Assembly: GCA_002363095.1 (NCBI GenBank)
Contig: DEWC01000027.1
Location: 1 to 12,356 of the forward strand
Length of the DNA: 12,356 nucleotides
Source of the DNA: Ruminococcaceae bacterium UBA3220
GTDB lineage: Bacteria > Bacillota > Clostridia > Oscillospirales > Acutalibacteraceae
Direction of reading: 5' to 3'
The position numbers were made by a program, and so were the translations under genes. A model generated the notes under the pieces. The model was not told where the DNA came from. It worked only from the letters and a program-made list of their open reading frames with translations, and ran no database searches. Positions 1 through 5,723 of this stretch are shown piece by piece (the stretch's first letter is position 1; every line of letters begins with the position of its first letter).

Positions 1-73
1 AGCTGGTGGACGGACTTGAACCCCCGACCTGCTGATTACAAATCAGCTGCTCTACCAACTGAGCTACACCAGC
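1..73 (-). tRNA. tRNA-Thr (anticodon TGT)
   Basis: The minus strand folds into a complete 73-nt cloverleaf: acceptor GCTGGTG/CACCAGC with discriminator T at position 1, D stem GCTC/GAGC, anticodon stem GCTGA/TCAGC around loop TTTGTAA (anticodon TGT, threonine), a 5-nt variable loop, and T loop TTCAAGT. The 3' CCA, if encoded, lies outside the window. The T stem is imperfect: GGGGG faces CCGTC, giving a G-G mismatch at 51:63 and a G-U at 50:64. Isotype comes from the anticodon only. Confidence 0.96.
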
Positions 74-91
74 ATTTAACGGCGCCTAAAT

Positions 92-120
92 AATATACCA
101 CAAATACAAGTAGAAGTCAA
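92..120 (-). promoter_or_regulatory. Sigma-A promoter of the tRNA-Thr gene
   Basis: On the minus strand, -35 TTGACT (115-120) and -10 TATATT (92-97) are separated by exactly 17 bp. Transcription would start near position 85, about 12 nt before the mature tRNA 5' end, as expected for a directly transcribed tRNA gene. Confidence 0.8.
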
Positions 121-156
121 GAAAAATTTTTATATTATTCGTATCTCTTTTTCTTT

Positions 157-194
157 ACAAAAAGCATCAAGCCCCTCTTGTCAAAGAGGGCTTG
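157..194 (-). terminator. Rho-independent terminator after the flavoprotein gene
   Basis: On the minus strand an 11-bp stem (CAAGCCC plus TCTT on the plus strand at 168-179, with one bulged C at 175, pairing with 184-194) closes a 4-nt loop. It is followed by GCTTTTTG. It starts 4 nt past the stop codon of the flavodoxin-like gene and insulates the tRNA-Thr promoter. Confidence 0.8.
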
Positions 195-197
195 GTA

Positions 198-815
198 TTA
201 TCTTATAAAATTAGTTCTTATCTGCGGTTCCTTTGCGGGGATGCCGTTTTTTTGCTTATATTCGGTGATAGCCTTAATAAGAAACGCCATATTATTGCCG
301 AGCGTTCTCATCGTTGTAAGACCTTCGGCGTCTTTTTCGCTCTCTCCCGGCGCGGCGCCGTGAACTCCGTTCCAGTAATTGCTTGACGCTATCGGCATAC
401 CGCTTATGGTGAAATACTTATTAAGCTGGTCAAATGTGGCGGTTATTCCGCCTCTTCTTGCGACGCAGACGCAGGCGCCGACCTTCATGGTTTTATCGAA
501 TTTTGAACTCATAAATAAGCGGTCGAGGAAAGAAACAAGCGTGCCGGCGGCATTCGCAAAATATACAGGCGAGCCGACAATAAGACCGTCGCAGTCTTTG
601 AACTTTTCGGCGACGGCATTTACCTCATCGTCAAAAACGCATTTCCCCGTTTTACCGCAACTTCCGCAAGCGATACATCCTCTGATTGCCTTGTTGCCTA
701 TATCAACGATTTCAAATTGCACTCCGTTGCTTTCAAGGGCTTTCCCTATTTCACTCAGCGCCGTGAATGTGTTTCCGTTTGGACGGGGACTTCCGTTTAT
801 CATCAAAACTTTCAT
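198..815 (-). CDS. Flavodoxin family protein / NAD(P)H-dependent FMN reductase with a CX2CX2CX5C motif
   Basis: This 205-residue protein begins MKVLMINGSPRPNGNT, the phosphate-binding loop of the flavodoxin-like NADPH-dependent FMN reductase fold (PF03358 type). Residues 78-85 (LIVGSPVY) and 86-92 fit the second FMN-binding loop. Between them lies CIACGSCGKTGKC, with cysteines 47, 50, 53 and 59. This CX2CX2CX5C spacing fits the compact 4Fe-4S motif of archaeal-type iron-sulfur flavoproteins (Isf), so it may carry a cluster as well as FMN; many homologues are annotated only as oxidoreductases. The substrate cannot be told. It is cytosolic, with no signal peptide. The start is fixed by GGGAG seven nt before the ATG and by the conserved N-terminus. 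The gene begins inside the 3' end of spoIIID, so it is probably co-transcribed and translationally coupled with it, and a terminator follows the stop. Confidence 0.9.
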   Translation of the reverse strand: MKVLMINGSPRPNGNTFTALSEIGKALESNGVQFEIVDIGNKAIRGCIACGSCGKTGKCVFDDEVNAVAEKFKDCDGLIVGSPVYFANAAGTLVSFLDRLFMSSKFDKTMKVGACVCVARRGGITATFDQLNKYFTISGMPIASSNYWNGVHGAAPGESEKDAEGLTTMRTLGNNMAFLIKAITEYKQKNGIPAKEPQIRTNFIR

Positions 816-1071
816 TTTTTTCTCCCTTAACTTTGTATTTTAGTTTTGTTGCCATTCCGCCGCGCAAATGGCGTTCTTCCTTGTTTTTTTGAAGGACTTT
901 ACCTACCGCCTTATAAAGAAGCGGATCGTCCTTTATAAGTCTTTCGGTAACATCCTTATGTACCGTACTTTTGCTGACATCAAAAACCTTGGATGTTGCT
1001 CTTACCGTCGCTCCCGTTTCGGAAATGTATTTGCCTAATATGACGGCTCTGCTTTTGGCGGAATACTTCAT
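751..1071 (-). CDS. spoIIID: Sporulation transcriptional regulator SpoIIID
   Basis: This 106-residue small DNA-binding regulator acts in the mother cell during sporulation; in Bacillus subtilis SpoIIID works with sigma-E to activate or repress many genes. The helix-turn-helix is at about residues 22-44, including the signature VSKSTVHKDVTERL. The hallmark RHLRGGMATKLKY follows at 67-79, matching the family core closely. The remaining 27 residues are a Lys/Arg-rich tail (KRKSPSKRKH near the end), somewhat longer than the usual protein of about 80-95 residues. The last 65 nt overlap the following flavoprotein gene in another frame. The ATG at 1071 has GGGG eight nt upstream and fits the family N-terminus. 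A sigma-E-like promoter lies upstream, and a terminator-like hairpin separates the gene from secF. Identity is secure; the role of the tail is unknown. Confidence 0.96.
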   Translation of the reverse strand: MKYSAKSRAVILGKYISETGATVRATSKVFDVSKSTVHKDVTERLIKDDPLLYKAVGKVLQKNKEERHLRGGMATKLKYKVKGEKNESFDDKRKSPSKRKHIHGAE

Positions 1072-1106
1072 ATAATCAACCCCGAAAAGTAGTAAGGAAT
1101 TGGTAG

Positions 1107-1135
1107 ATTATATGTTCAGAGAATAAGATTTATTA
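1107..1135 (-). promoter_or_regulatory. Putative sigma-E-type promoter of spoIIID
   Basis: The minus strand reads TAATAAA (1129-1135), 14 bp, then CATATAAT (1107-1114). This resembles the sporulation sigma-E pattern KMATATT-N14-CATACAMT, and spoIIID is sigma-E-dependent in Bacillus. The -10 contains TATAAT, but no TTGACA-like -35 sits 16-18 bp upstream, so a vegetative sigma-A reading is less likely. The 5' leader would be about 30 nt. It is a motif match only. Confidence 0.45.
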
Positions 1136-1167
1136 CAAAGGGGTACTGTGGAAAAACACAATACCCC
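1131..1167 (-). terminator. Probable terminator of the secD-secF operon
   Basis: Plus-strand 1140-1150 (GGGGTACTGTG) pairs with 1157-1167 (CACAATACCCC): ten pairs and one internal mismatch around a GAAAAA loop. On the minus strand it lies 20 nt past the secF stop and is followed by TTTGTAATAAAT. The U-tract is short, so termination may be partial and allow some read-through into spoIIID. Confidence 0.6.
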
Positions 1168-1186
1168 CGAAAGTTTGAAAATGTTT

Positions 1187-2131
1187 TTAGGCTTTTTTCT
1201 TTGTTTTTGTTTTTGCAACATGCTGTTTCCAGCAAACCCAAAGCGGTCCTGCAATAAACAGTGAGGAGAAACATCCGGAGATAAGACCGAAAGCCATCGG
1301 AATACCGAAGGTACGAAGCGAGGTAAGGCCGTAGATTTCAGCAACAACGATAATGGTCAAAACAGCTATAATTGTTGTAACCGATGTTACGATGTTTCGT
1401 ATCATAACGCCCTTGATACTTCTGTTCATATTCTCTTCGATTGTCAGTTGCGGATAATATTTGTTTGTTTCTCTTACACGGTCGTAAACAACGATGGTAT
1501 CGTTAAGCGAATAACCGAGAATTGTAAGAACAACCGCCATATAGTTTGAATCAATCTGCAAACGGAATATAGCGCAAACGCTGAATGTTACCAAAAGGTC
1601 CAGCACCAACGCGCAAAGAGCGGTTAAAGCAGCCGAAACGCCGCCGATTCGCTTAAATCTGAGCCCTACATAAACGACTACCAAAAGGGCGGTGATAATA
1701 ACCGCTACAAGGCTTTTAAGAAGGAATGTGCCGGCTACCGAAGGACTTACGGAGTTGGACTCGGCAAGGTCGACCTTGTATTTTTCGTACTTTGTTTTGA
1801 GCTCGTTGGTTAACTGTTCCTGGGTTTCGGCGTTCAATGTTTTCTTTCCGGAGATGCTGATAACATAGGTTTTTGAGCCTCCGTTAAAGCCTTCGTTTTG
1901 GCTAATCGAAAAATCAGTCTTGCCGAGTTTTGATTTAACCGTCTTTTCGAAATCGGACTGTTTTAAATCGCCTTCATAAGAATAGGCAAGGCGGGCGCCG
2001 CCTCTGAAGTTGATATCAAGGCGAAGGCTTCCGAAAATCGAAAGCATAATACCGGTAAGGATTATTGCCGCATAAACAATAATCAGAATTTTCATTACTT
2101 TTTTTGAATTAATATTGATATTACTGAACAT
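1187..2131 (-). CDS. secF: Protein translocase subunit SecF
   Basis: This 314-residue integral membrane subunit of the SecDF complex uses proton flow to help pull proteins through SecYEG. TM1 is at about 12-32, followed by the extracytoplasmic P4-type domain (33-134) with the INFRGGARLAY motif at 40-50 (the family's D-x-T/R-G-G element). A five-helix bundle occupies 136-303. The proton-path signature GYSLNDTIVVYDRVRE is at 206-221; Asp211 and Arg245 (in the segment RNIVTSVTTI) correspond to the catalytically important TM4 Asp and nearby Arg of bacterial SecF. The C-terminus is short and basic (KTKTKKKA). The start is set by GGAGGT seven nt before the ATG. It overlaps secD by 11 nt, indicating one operon and translational coupling, and is followed by a terminator-like hairpin. 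Confidence 0.97.
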   Translation of the reverse strand: MFSNININSKKVMKILIIVYAAIILTGIMLSIFGSLRLDINFRGGARLAYSYEGDLKQSDFEKTVKSKLGKTDFSISQNEGFNGGSKTYVISISGKKTLNAETQEQLTNELKTKYEKYKVDLAESNSVSPSVAGTFLLKSLVAVIITALLVVVYVGLRFKRIGGVSAALTALCALVLDLLVTFSVCAIFRLQIDSNYMAVVLTILGYSLNDTIVVYDRVRETNKYYPQLTIEENMNRSIKGVMIRNIVTSVTTIIAVLTIIVVAEIYGLTSLRTFGIPMAFGLISGCFSSLFIAGPLWVCWKQHVAKTKTKKKA

Positions 2132-3695
2132 TTTTCTTACCTCCGTAAAGCGCAGGCTTTCTTAAGAACTTATACTGAGAAATGCTCTTAAGCATATACT
2201 TAGAAGCAAGAACGCCCATAATAAGGTTGAATATAACGCCGATTATAAGTGTATAACCGAAGGCGTAAACGGAACCTGTAATTGAAGAGCCGAAGAAGGA
2301 CATAATGGGGGAGAATATCTTCGCCATGAGACTGTCCGGAGCGCCGAAGGCACCCATAAGTACGAGCGATACGATTACGATGGTTACATTGCCGTCGATA
2401 ATCGCGGACAAACTGTTTTTAAAGCCTGAATCAATCGCACCGTCAATTGTTTTGCCCTTCTTGAATTCATCGCGAATTCTTTCGGCGGCGATAACATTAC
2501 AGTCAACGCCGACGCCGATTGAAAGTATAATACCGGCGATACCGGGAACGGTAAGGGTGAAACTGTTTGTTCCGGGGAAGAAGCCGGATATGCAGGCAAT
2601 TGTTCCCGCTAACTGTCCGAGCAAAGCCAGACAGGCTATAAATCCGTGTACCCTGTAACGGATAAGCATCAAAAGACAAACAATTCCGAACGCAATGGAT
2701 CCGGCAATTACCATAACCTTGAGCGCATTGTTACCGAGCGAAGGAGAGATTATTTGAAGTTTACCGCCTTCACCCGTGCTGTTTGAATTTGAAGTATCGG
2801 CGCTGCTGTCTTTGGCGGTTGCTGCGGAATCTCCTGTTTCGGCGGTTACGGGATTTCCGTTTTCGTCAACATTATCGGTAACCTGAACCGAGCCGTCCGA
2901 TTGGTTTGAAGCGGCAGCGCTTGTATTGGATTTCGAATCCGACGAACTGCTTGTCTCACCGGTGGTAAGAGCAAACGGCAATGAACCTGCGTTGATAAGG
3001 TCTGCCAAACGCTTTGCGCCTTTTTCGGTAAAGTTGCCGTATATGATAGCCTCGCCACCGGAGATTGCCTGATCGCAACCTGCGGTGGAAATTGCATCAT
3101 CGTCAAGGAAAATAGAAATTTTGGTTCCGTTTGTTGCTGCGTTGCTTGTTGCCTTAAAGAATGCGTCAGCACCGGTTGAATTAAGTTTAAGGGAAACAAC
3201 ATAGCCATGATCCTCGGTATACTGAGAAGAGGCTTCCTTTACGACCTCACCGGTCATAAAAGGCGTTCCGGACTTTTCGGTGCCTTCGTAAAATTCAAGT
3301 TGCGCCGAGGCGGAAAGCTGATTTATAGCCTCCTGCGGGTCAAAGTCCTCGTCACCCGCGGTTCTCGGGAATCTTACAATAACCTGGTGCTTTTGGTTGT
3401 CAACATGAACCTCATAATCGGTTATGTTAAGGTTAACAAGGCGTGTTTCGATGATAGCTTTGGCAGTTTCCATATCCTTATCATCAATTTTAACACCTTT
3501 TTTGTCGGGCGAAAAAACGGCCTCAACACCGCCCGAGATATCAATACCCCAGCGGATATCCTCGGCACCCTTAATGTAAGTTTTTTTGGTGTCGCCGTAG
3601 TAATCGTAGCATCCGTAAAATGCAAAATATGCAAGTGTCAAAATAAGGACAAAGATTACGACAAATACCGGCTTGCCCGTTCTTTTGGACTTCAT
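2121..3695 (-). CDS. secD: Protein translocase subunit SecD
   Basis: This SecD subunit has 524 residues from the ATG at 3695. That start has GGAGGA seven nt upstream; an in-frame TTG at 3710 lies within or before that site and is rejected. TM1 is at about 9-29, with WGIDISGG at 49-56 (the SecD D-L-x-G-G region). The P1 head domain follows to about 243. A Ser/Thr/Asp/Asn-rich stretch at 246-312 looks disordered. The helix bundle runs 325-500 and includes GVGVDCNVIAAERIRDE (394-410), where Asp398 is the conserved membrane Asp of the proton path. SecD and SecF form the SecDF motor beside SecYEG. The gene is followed by secF with an 11-nt overlap. It is driven by a near-consensus promoter with a long structured leader, which suggests expression control before or at translation. 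yajC is not in the window. Confidence 0.97.
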   Translation of the reverse strand: MKSKRTGKPVFVVIFVLILTLAYFAFYGCYDYYGDTKKTYIKGAEDIRWGIDISGGVEAVFSPDKKGVKIDDKDMETAKAIIETRLVNLNITDYEVHVDNQKHQVIVRFPRTAGDEDFDPQEAINQLSASAQLEFYEGTEKSGTPFMTGEVVKEASSQYTEDHGYVVSLKLNSTGADAFFKATSNAATNGTKISIFLDDDAISTAGCDQAISGGEAIIYGNFTEKGAKRLADLINAGSLPFALTTGETSSSSDSKSNTSAAASNQSDGSVQVTDNVDENGNPVTAETGDSAATAKDSSADTSNSNSTGEGGKLQIISPSLGNNALKVMVIAGSIAFGIVCLLMLIRYRVHGFIACLALLGQLAGTIACISGFFPGTNSFTLTVPGIAGIILSIGVGVDCNVIAAERIRDEFKKGKTIDGAIDSGFKNSLSAIIDGNVTIVIVSLVLMGAFGAPDSLMAKIFSPIMSFFGSSITGSVYAFGYTLIIGVIFNLIMGVLASKYMLKSISQYKFLRKPALYGGKKNVQ

Positions 3696-3799
3696 TGGCA
3701 AATCCTCCAATTCATATAAGCGACGGCAGAAAAAACTCCGTCGGCCTGTCCCTGTGTAATGGTTTTTGGGACAAACAATCTCAGGGCAAAAGGCCTCAT
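3692..3799 (-). other. Possible 35-codon leader reading frame overlapping the secD start
   Basis: A minus-strand frame opens with ATG at 3799, inside the first leader hairpin (starting MRPFALRLFVPK), and ends with TGA at 3694-3692. That stop overlaps the secD ATG as ATGA. The predicted peptide has 35 residues, with no clear signal peptide and no known family that I recognise. Its ATG lies only about 12 nt after the predicted transcription start, and its only purine-rich upstream stretch (CAGGG) is too close to be a good ribosome site. It may be a chance frame through structured RNA. The precise ATGA junction is what makes it worth recording. Confidence 0.25.
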
Positions 3800-3811
3800 G
3801 CCCTGAGTTAC
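3711..3811 (-). promoter_or_regulatory. Structured 5' leader of secD with three consecutive hairpins
   Basis: Between the predicted transcription start (about 3811) and the secD ribosome site the minus strand holds three stem-loops. The first is a 9-bp stem CTCAGGGCA/TGCCCTGAG (3780-3807) with a 10-nt loop containing AGGCCT. The second is TGTCCC/GGGACA (3747-3773), extendable by a G-U pair. The third is CGACGG/CCGTCG (3721-3743), with two further A-T/G-C pairs and a T6 loop. The leader is about 115 nt, far longer than needed for translation initiation. There is no clear intrinsic terminator in it. It matches no riboswitch class I can recognise by eye. It could be a regulatory leader, a protein-binding site or a dispersed hairpin repeat. 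Confidence 0.5.
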
Positions 3812-3817
3812 GGTAAT

Positions 3818-3846
3818 ATTATACTAAATATTTCATATAAAGTCAA
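3818..3846 (-). promoter_or_regulatory. Sigma-A promoter of secD-secF
   Basis: On the minus strand, -35 TTGACT (3841-3846) and a perfect -10 TATAAT (3818-3823) are spaced by 17 bp. Transcription would begin near 3811, giving a leader of about 115 nt before secD. This is one of the best promoter matches in the window. Confidence 0.85.
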
Positions 3847-3889
3847 TTGAAAATATAACGAAATTGCTCGAAAATGAGAGTTTTGCTTT

Positions 3890-3931
3890 TTTATAAAGAC
3901 CCGGCATTGTTATGTACGGTTTTAACAACCG
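3890..3931 (-). terminator. Weak terminator-like hairpin at the aminotransferase stop
   Basis: On the minus strand CGG+TTGTTA (3923-3931) pairs with TAACAA+CCG (3902-3912, TG bulge) across a 10-nt loop that begins at the stop codon. It is followed by GGTCTTTATA. The T-tract is poor, so this is a weak call. The rest of 3711-3921 is covered by the secD promoter and leader. Confidence 0.25.
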
Positions 3932-5199
3932 AGAGTCAGCTTTTCGAGCGCGGCGTATCTTACCGCGCAAGAGAGAACCTTTGAGGCGGTCATTATATCA
4001 TCAAGGCTCGGGAAGGACGGCGCAATTCTTATGTTGGAATCATCCGGGTCCTTGCCGTAAGGATAGGTTGCGCCGACGCTTGTCAGGGTAAGTCCCAATT
4101 CTTTGCAAAGCTCGCCTACGCGTTTTGCGCATCCCTTCATAACAAAAAGACTTATGAAATATCCGCCGTTCGGCTTATTCCATTTTGCGATGCCTTTGCC
4201 CTTTAATGTACGGTCGAACTCATCCGTAACAGCGTCGAATTTCGGTCTTAAAATCGCGGCGTGCTTCGACATCTGAACCTTCACGGCGGCCAAATCCGGA
4301 AGAAAAGCCGTATGCCTTAACTGATTAAGTTTATCGGGGCCTATCGACTGATATTTTATTCTTCCTTTTAACATCTCAACAACCGATGGGCTTGCCGCCA
4401 TGGCGGCAACGCCTGCGCCGGGGAAGGTGATTTTTGAGGTGGAGGTAAAGATAATCGGCATATCGGCATTTCCCGATTTTACACATTCGTCATACAAATT
4501 AAGGAGTTTATCGCCTTGGTCGTATAAATCGTGAACTACATAGGCGTTATCCCAGAAGATATGAAAATCCTTTGCCGCCGGTTTTAAATGAGCAAAACGT
4601 CGAACGACCTCATCGCTGTATGTTATTCCCTGAGGGTTTGAATACTTCGGTACACACCAAACACCTTTAACGGCAGGGTCTTTTACATATTTTTCAATCG
4701 CATCCATATCGGGGCCGTCATCATTCATTGCTATCGTGATAAGTTCAAAACCGAAATGCTCGGTGATTCCGAAATGGCGGTCATATCCCGGAGCGGGGCA
4801 TAAGAATTTGCGGTTTTTTTCCAAAAGCCACGGCTCACCGCCGAGCCCGTGGGTCATACCTTGTGAAACGGTATCAAACATCATGGTAAGGGACGAATTT
4901 CCGCCTGTTATGATGCATTCTTCCGGCATTTCGAGTATCTCGGAGAATAGTTTTTTGGCGCTTTTAATGCCGTCCAAACCGCCGTAGTTTCGCGCGTCGG
5001 CGCCCGTTTCAAGGGTAAAATCGGTGTCGGGTGAAACAAGGCTTAGCATATCGTTGCTCAAATCAAGGTTATCGCTTCCGGGTTTTCCTCTGGACATATC
5101 GAGTTTAAGTCCGAGACCTTTGAGTTCTTCAAATTCGTTTTTTACCGCCGAAAACTCTTTGCTGAGGTCGGCTTTATCCATATCGGAATATTTTTGCAT
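3922..5199 (-). CDS. PLP-dependent aminotransferase, MocR-like/aspartate aminotransferase type
   Basis: This 425-residue fold-type I aminotransferase matches the PF12897-like (Aminotran_MocR) group, which includes aspartate aminotransferases of the Corynebacterium type. Visible active-site elements in order are SRGKPG (36-41, substrate-side loop), NYGG (71-74), GGNSS (99-103, PLP phosphate contacts), Asn188 in SNPQG, Asp217 and Tyr220 in WDNAY (cofactor ring contacts), Lys256 in STSKITFPGAG (Schiff base with PLP), and Arg391 in NIRIAPSFP (binds the substrate carboxylate). All key residues are intact. It has no DNA-binding domain despite the 'MocR' label. It probably transfers amino groups between aspartate or other amino acids and 2-oxo acids in the cytosol; the exact substrate is not readable. 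AGGAG eight nt before the ATG supports the start. It has its own promoter and is transcribed alone, divergent from the DUF3343 gene. Confidence 0.92.
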   Translation of the reverse strand: MQKYSDMDKADLSKEFSAVKNEFEELKGLGLKLDMSRGKPGSDNLDLSNDMLSLVSPDTDFTLETGADARNYGGLDGIKSAKKLFSEILEMPEECIITGGNSSLTMMFDTVSQGMTHGLGGEPWLLEKNRKFLCPAPGYDRHFGITEHFGFELITIAMNDDGPDMDAIEKYVKDPAVKGVWCVPKYSNPQGITYSDEVVRRFAHLKPAAKDFHIFWDNAYVVHDLYDQGDKLLNLYDECVKSGNADMPIIFTSTSKITFPGAGVAAMAASPSVVEMLKGRIKYQSIGPDKLNQLRHTAFLPDLAAVKVQMSKHAAILRPKFDAVTDEFDRTLKGKGIAKWNKPNGGYFISLFVMKGCAKRVGELCKELGLTLTSVGATYPYGKDPDDSNIRIAPSFPSLDDIMTASKVLSCAVRYAALEKLTLGC

Positions 5200-5229
5200 A
5201 GTATCAACTCCTAAGTTTTAAGACACCTT

Positions 5230-5258
5230 ATTATATTACTTTTCTTGCGCTTTTGCAA
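5230..5258 (-). promoter_or_regulatory. Sigma-A promoter of the aminotransferase gene
   Basis: On the minus strand, -35 TTGCAA (5253-5258; four of six consensus bases) and a perfect -10 TATAAT (5230-5235) are spaced by 17 bp. The leader would be about 24 nt. No equally convincing promoter was found for the divergent DUF3343 gene; TATTAT/TATATT at 5334-5342 is a possible -10 without a good -35. Confidence 0.75.
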
Positions 5259-5373
5259 CCGTAAAATGACGATTTTATCCGAAACGGAAAGCCCTTTGTG
5301 CGGACAGGTTATATCAATTCCCGATTTCGGTCATATTATATTAGTGTGCAGTGCAACAACGGAGTTGATTTTT

Positions 5374-5580
5374 TTGGAAAACAAAATCGCGATAGGAAGT
5401 GTAACCTATGCCCTAAAGGGCAGGGATGTTCTCAGAAAAAACGGCTACAGGGTCGGAATTGAAAGAAAACCTTCCAAGAATTCGGGAGGATGCGGATATT
5501 CGCTTAAATTTACAGGCGACCTTCAAAGAGCAAAGGACATTTTGGACAGACACGGTATTAAGTATAAATACGGAGAATAA
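5374..5580 (+). CDS. DUF3343 protein, putative Se/S carrier-like
   Basis: A 68-residue protein if translation starts at TTG 5374. The frame is open upstream to an ATG at 5245, but that extension would cross the promoter region, shows no family similarity and lacks a ribosome site. TTG at 5374 has GGAG nine nt upstream and directly precedes the domain. The domain has the DUF3343 (PF11823) layout: a first strand IAIGSVTYALKGRDVL, a second strand with YRVGIERKP, then SGGCGYSLKF with the single cysteine Cys40, and a final helix/strand RAKDILDRHGIKY. The family is described as a putative carrier of persulfide or selenide on this cysteine. The cysteine desulfurase-family gene next door fits such a partnership. 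Which chalcogen it carries cannot be told. Confidence 0.85.
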   Translation: MENKIAIGSVTYALKGRDVLRKNGYRVGIERKPSKNSGGCGYSLKFTGDLQRAKDILDRHGIKYKYGE

Positions 5581-5588
5581 ACTGCGTA

Positions 5589-5626
5589 AAGGGATGTTGA
5601 ATTCGCGATTTAACATCCCTTGTTTT
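5589..5626 (+). terminator. Strong hairpin after the DUF3343 gene (terminator 1 of 2)
   Basis: 5589-5602 pairs with 5608-5621 (core AAGGGATGTT/AACATCCCTT, then G-U and A-T pairs) around the loop TCGCG. The stem is about 14 bp and is followed by GTTTTATCC. It lies 8 nt after the stop codon. The U-tract is short but the stem is strong. Confidence 0.75.
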
Positions 5627-5638
5627 ATCCTCCAAAAC

Positions 5639-5665
5639 GCCGAAAATGCCGATTTCGGCCTTTTT
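5639..5665 (+). terminator. Second terminator-like hairpin before the cysteine desulfurase gene
   Basis: GCCGAAA (5639-5645) pairs with TTTCGGC (5653-5659), 7 bp with a 7-nt loop, followed directly by CTTTTTG. It sits 13 nt after the first hairpin and about 60 nt before the desulfurase start. It may be a back-up terminator or an attenuator of the downstream gene, since no convincing promoter lies between it and that gene. Confidence 0.6.
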
Positions 5666-5723
5666 GCGACTTGTTGCTCTTTGAAAAACCATTAAACAAA
5701 ACCTTAAAGAACGGTGTGAAAAA

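Noticed and set aside
3696..3710. TTG start at 3710 for secD
   Set aside because: The TTG lies within or before the GGAGGA ribosome site that serves the ATG at 3695.
3207..3719. Plus-strand 170-codon frame opposite the secD 5' half
   Set aside because: It runs antisense through the conserved secD head and across the secD ribosome site, with no recognisable domain.
5245..5373. N-terminal extension of the DUF3343 protein from ATG 5245
   Set aside because: The extension begins beside and partly overlaps the -35 of the divergent promoter, resembles no part of the family, and lacks a ribosome site, while TTG 5374 has GGAG at good distance.
5681..5709. Promoter TTGAAA-N17-TTAAAG before the desulfurase
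   Set aside because: The -10 matches only three of six bases and the transcript would have a leader of only a few nucleotides, without the ribosome site.
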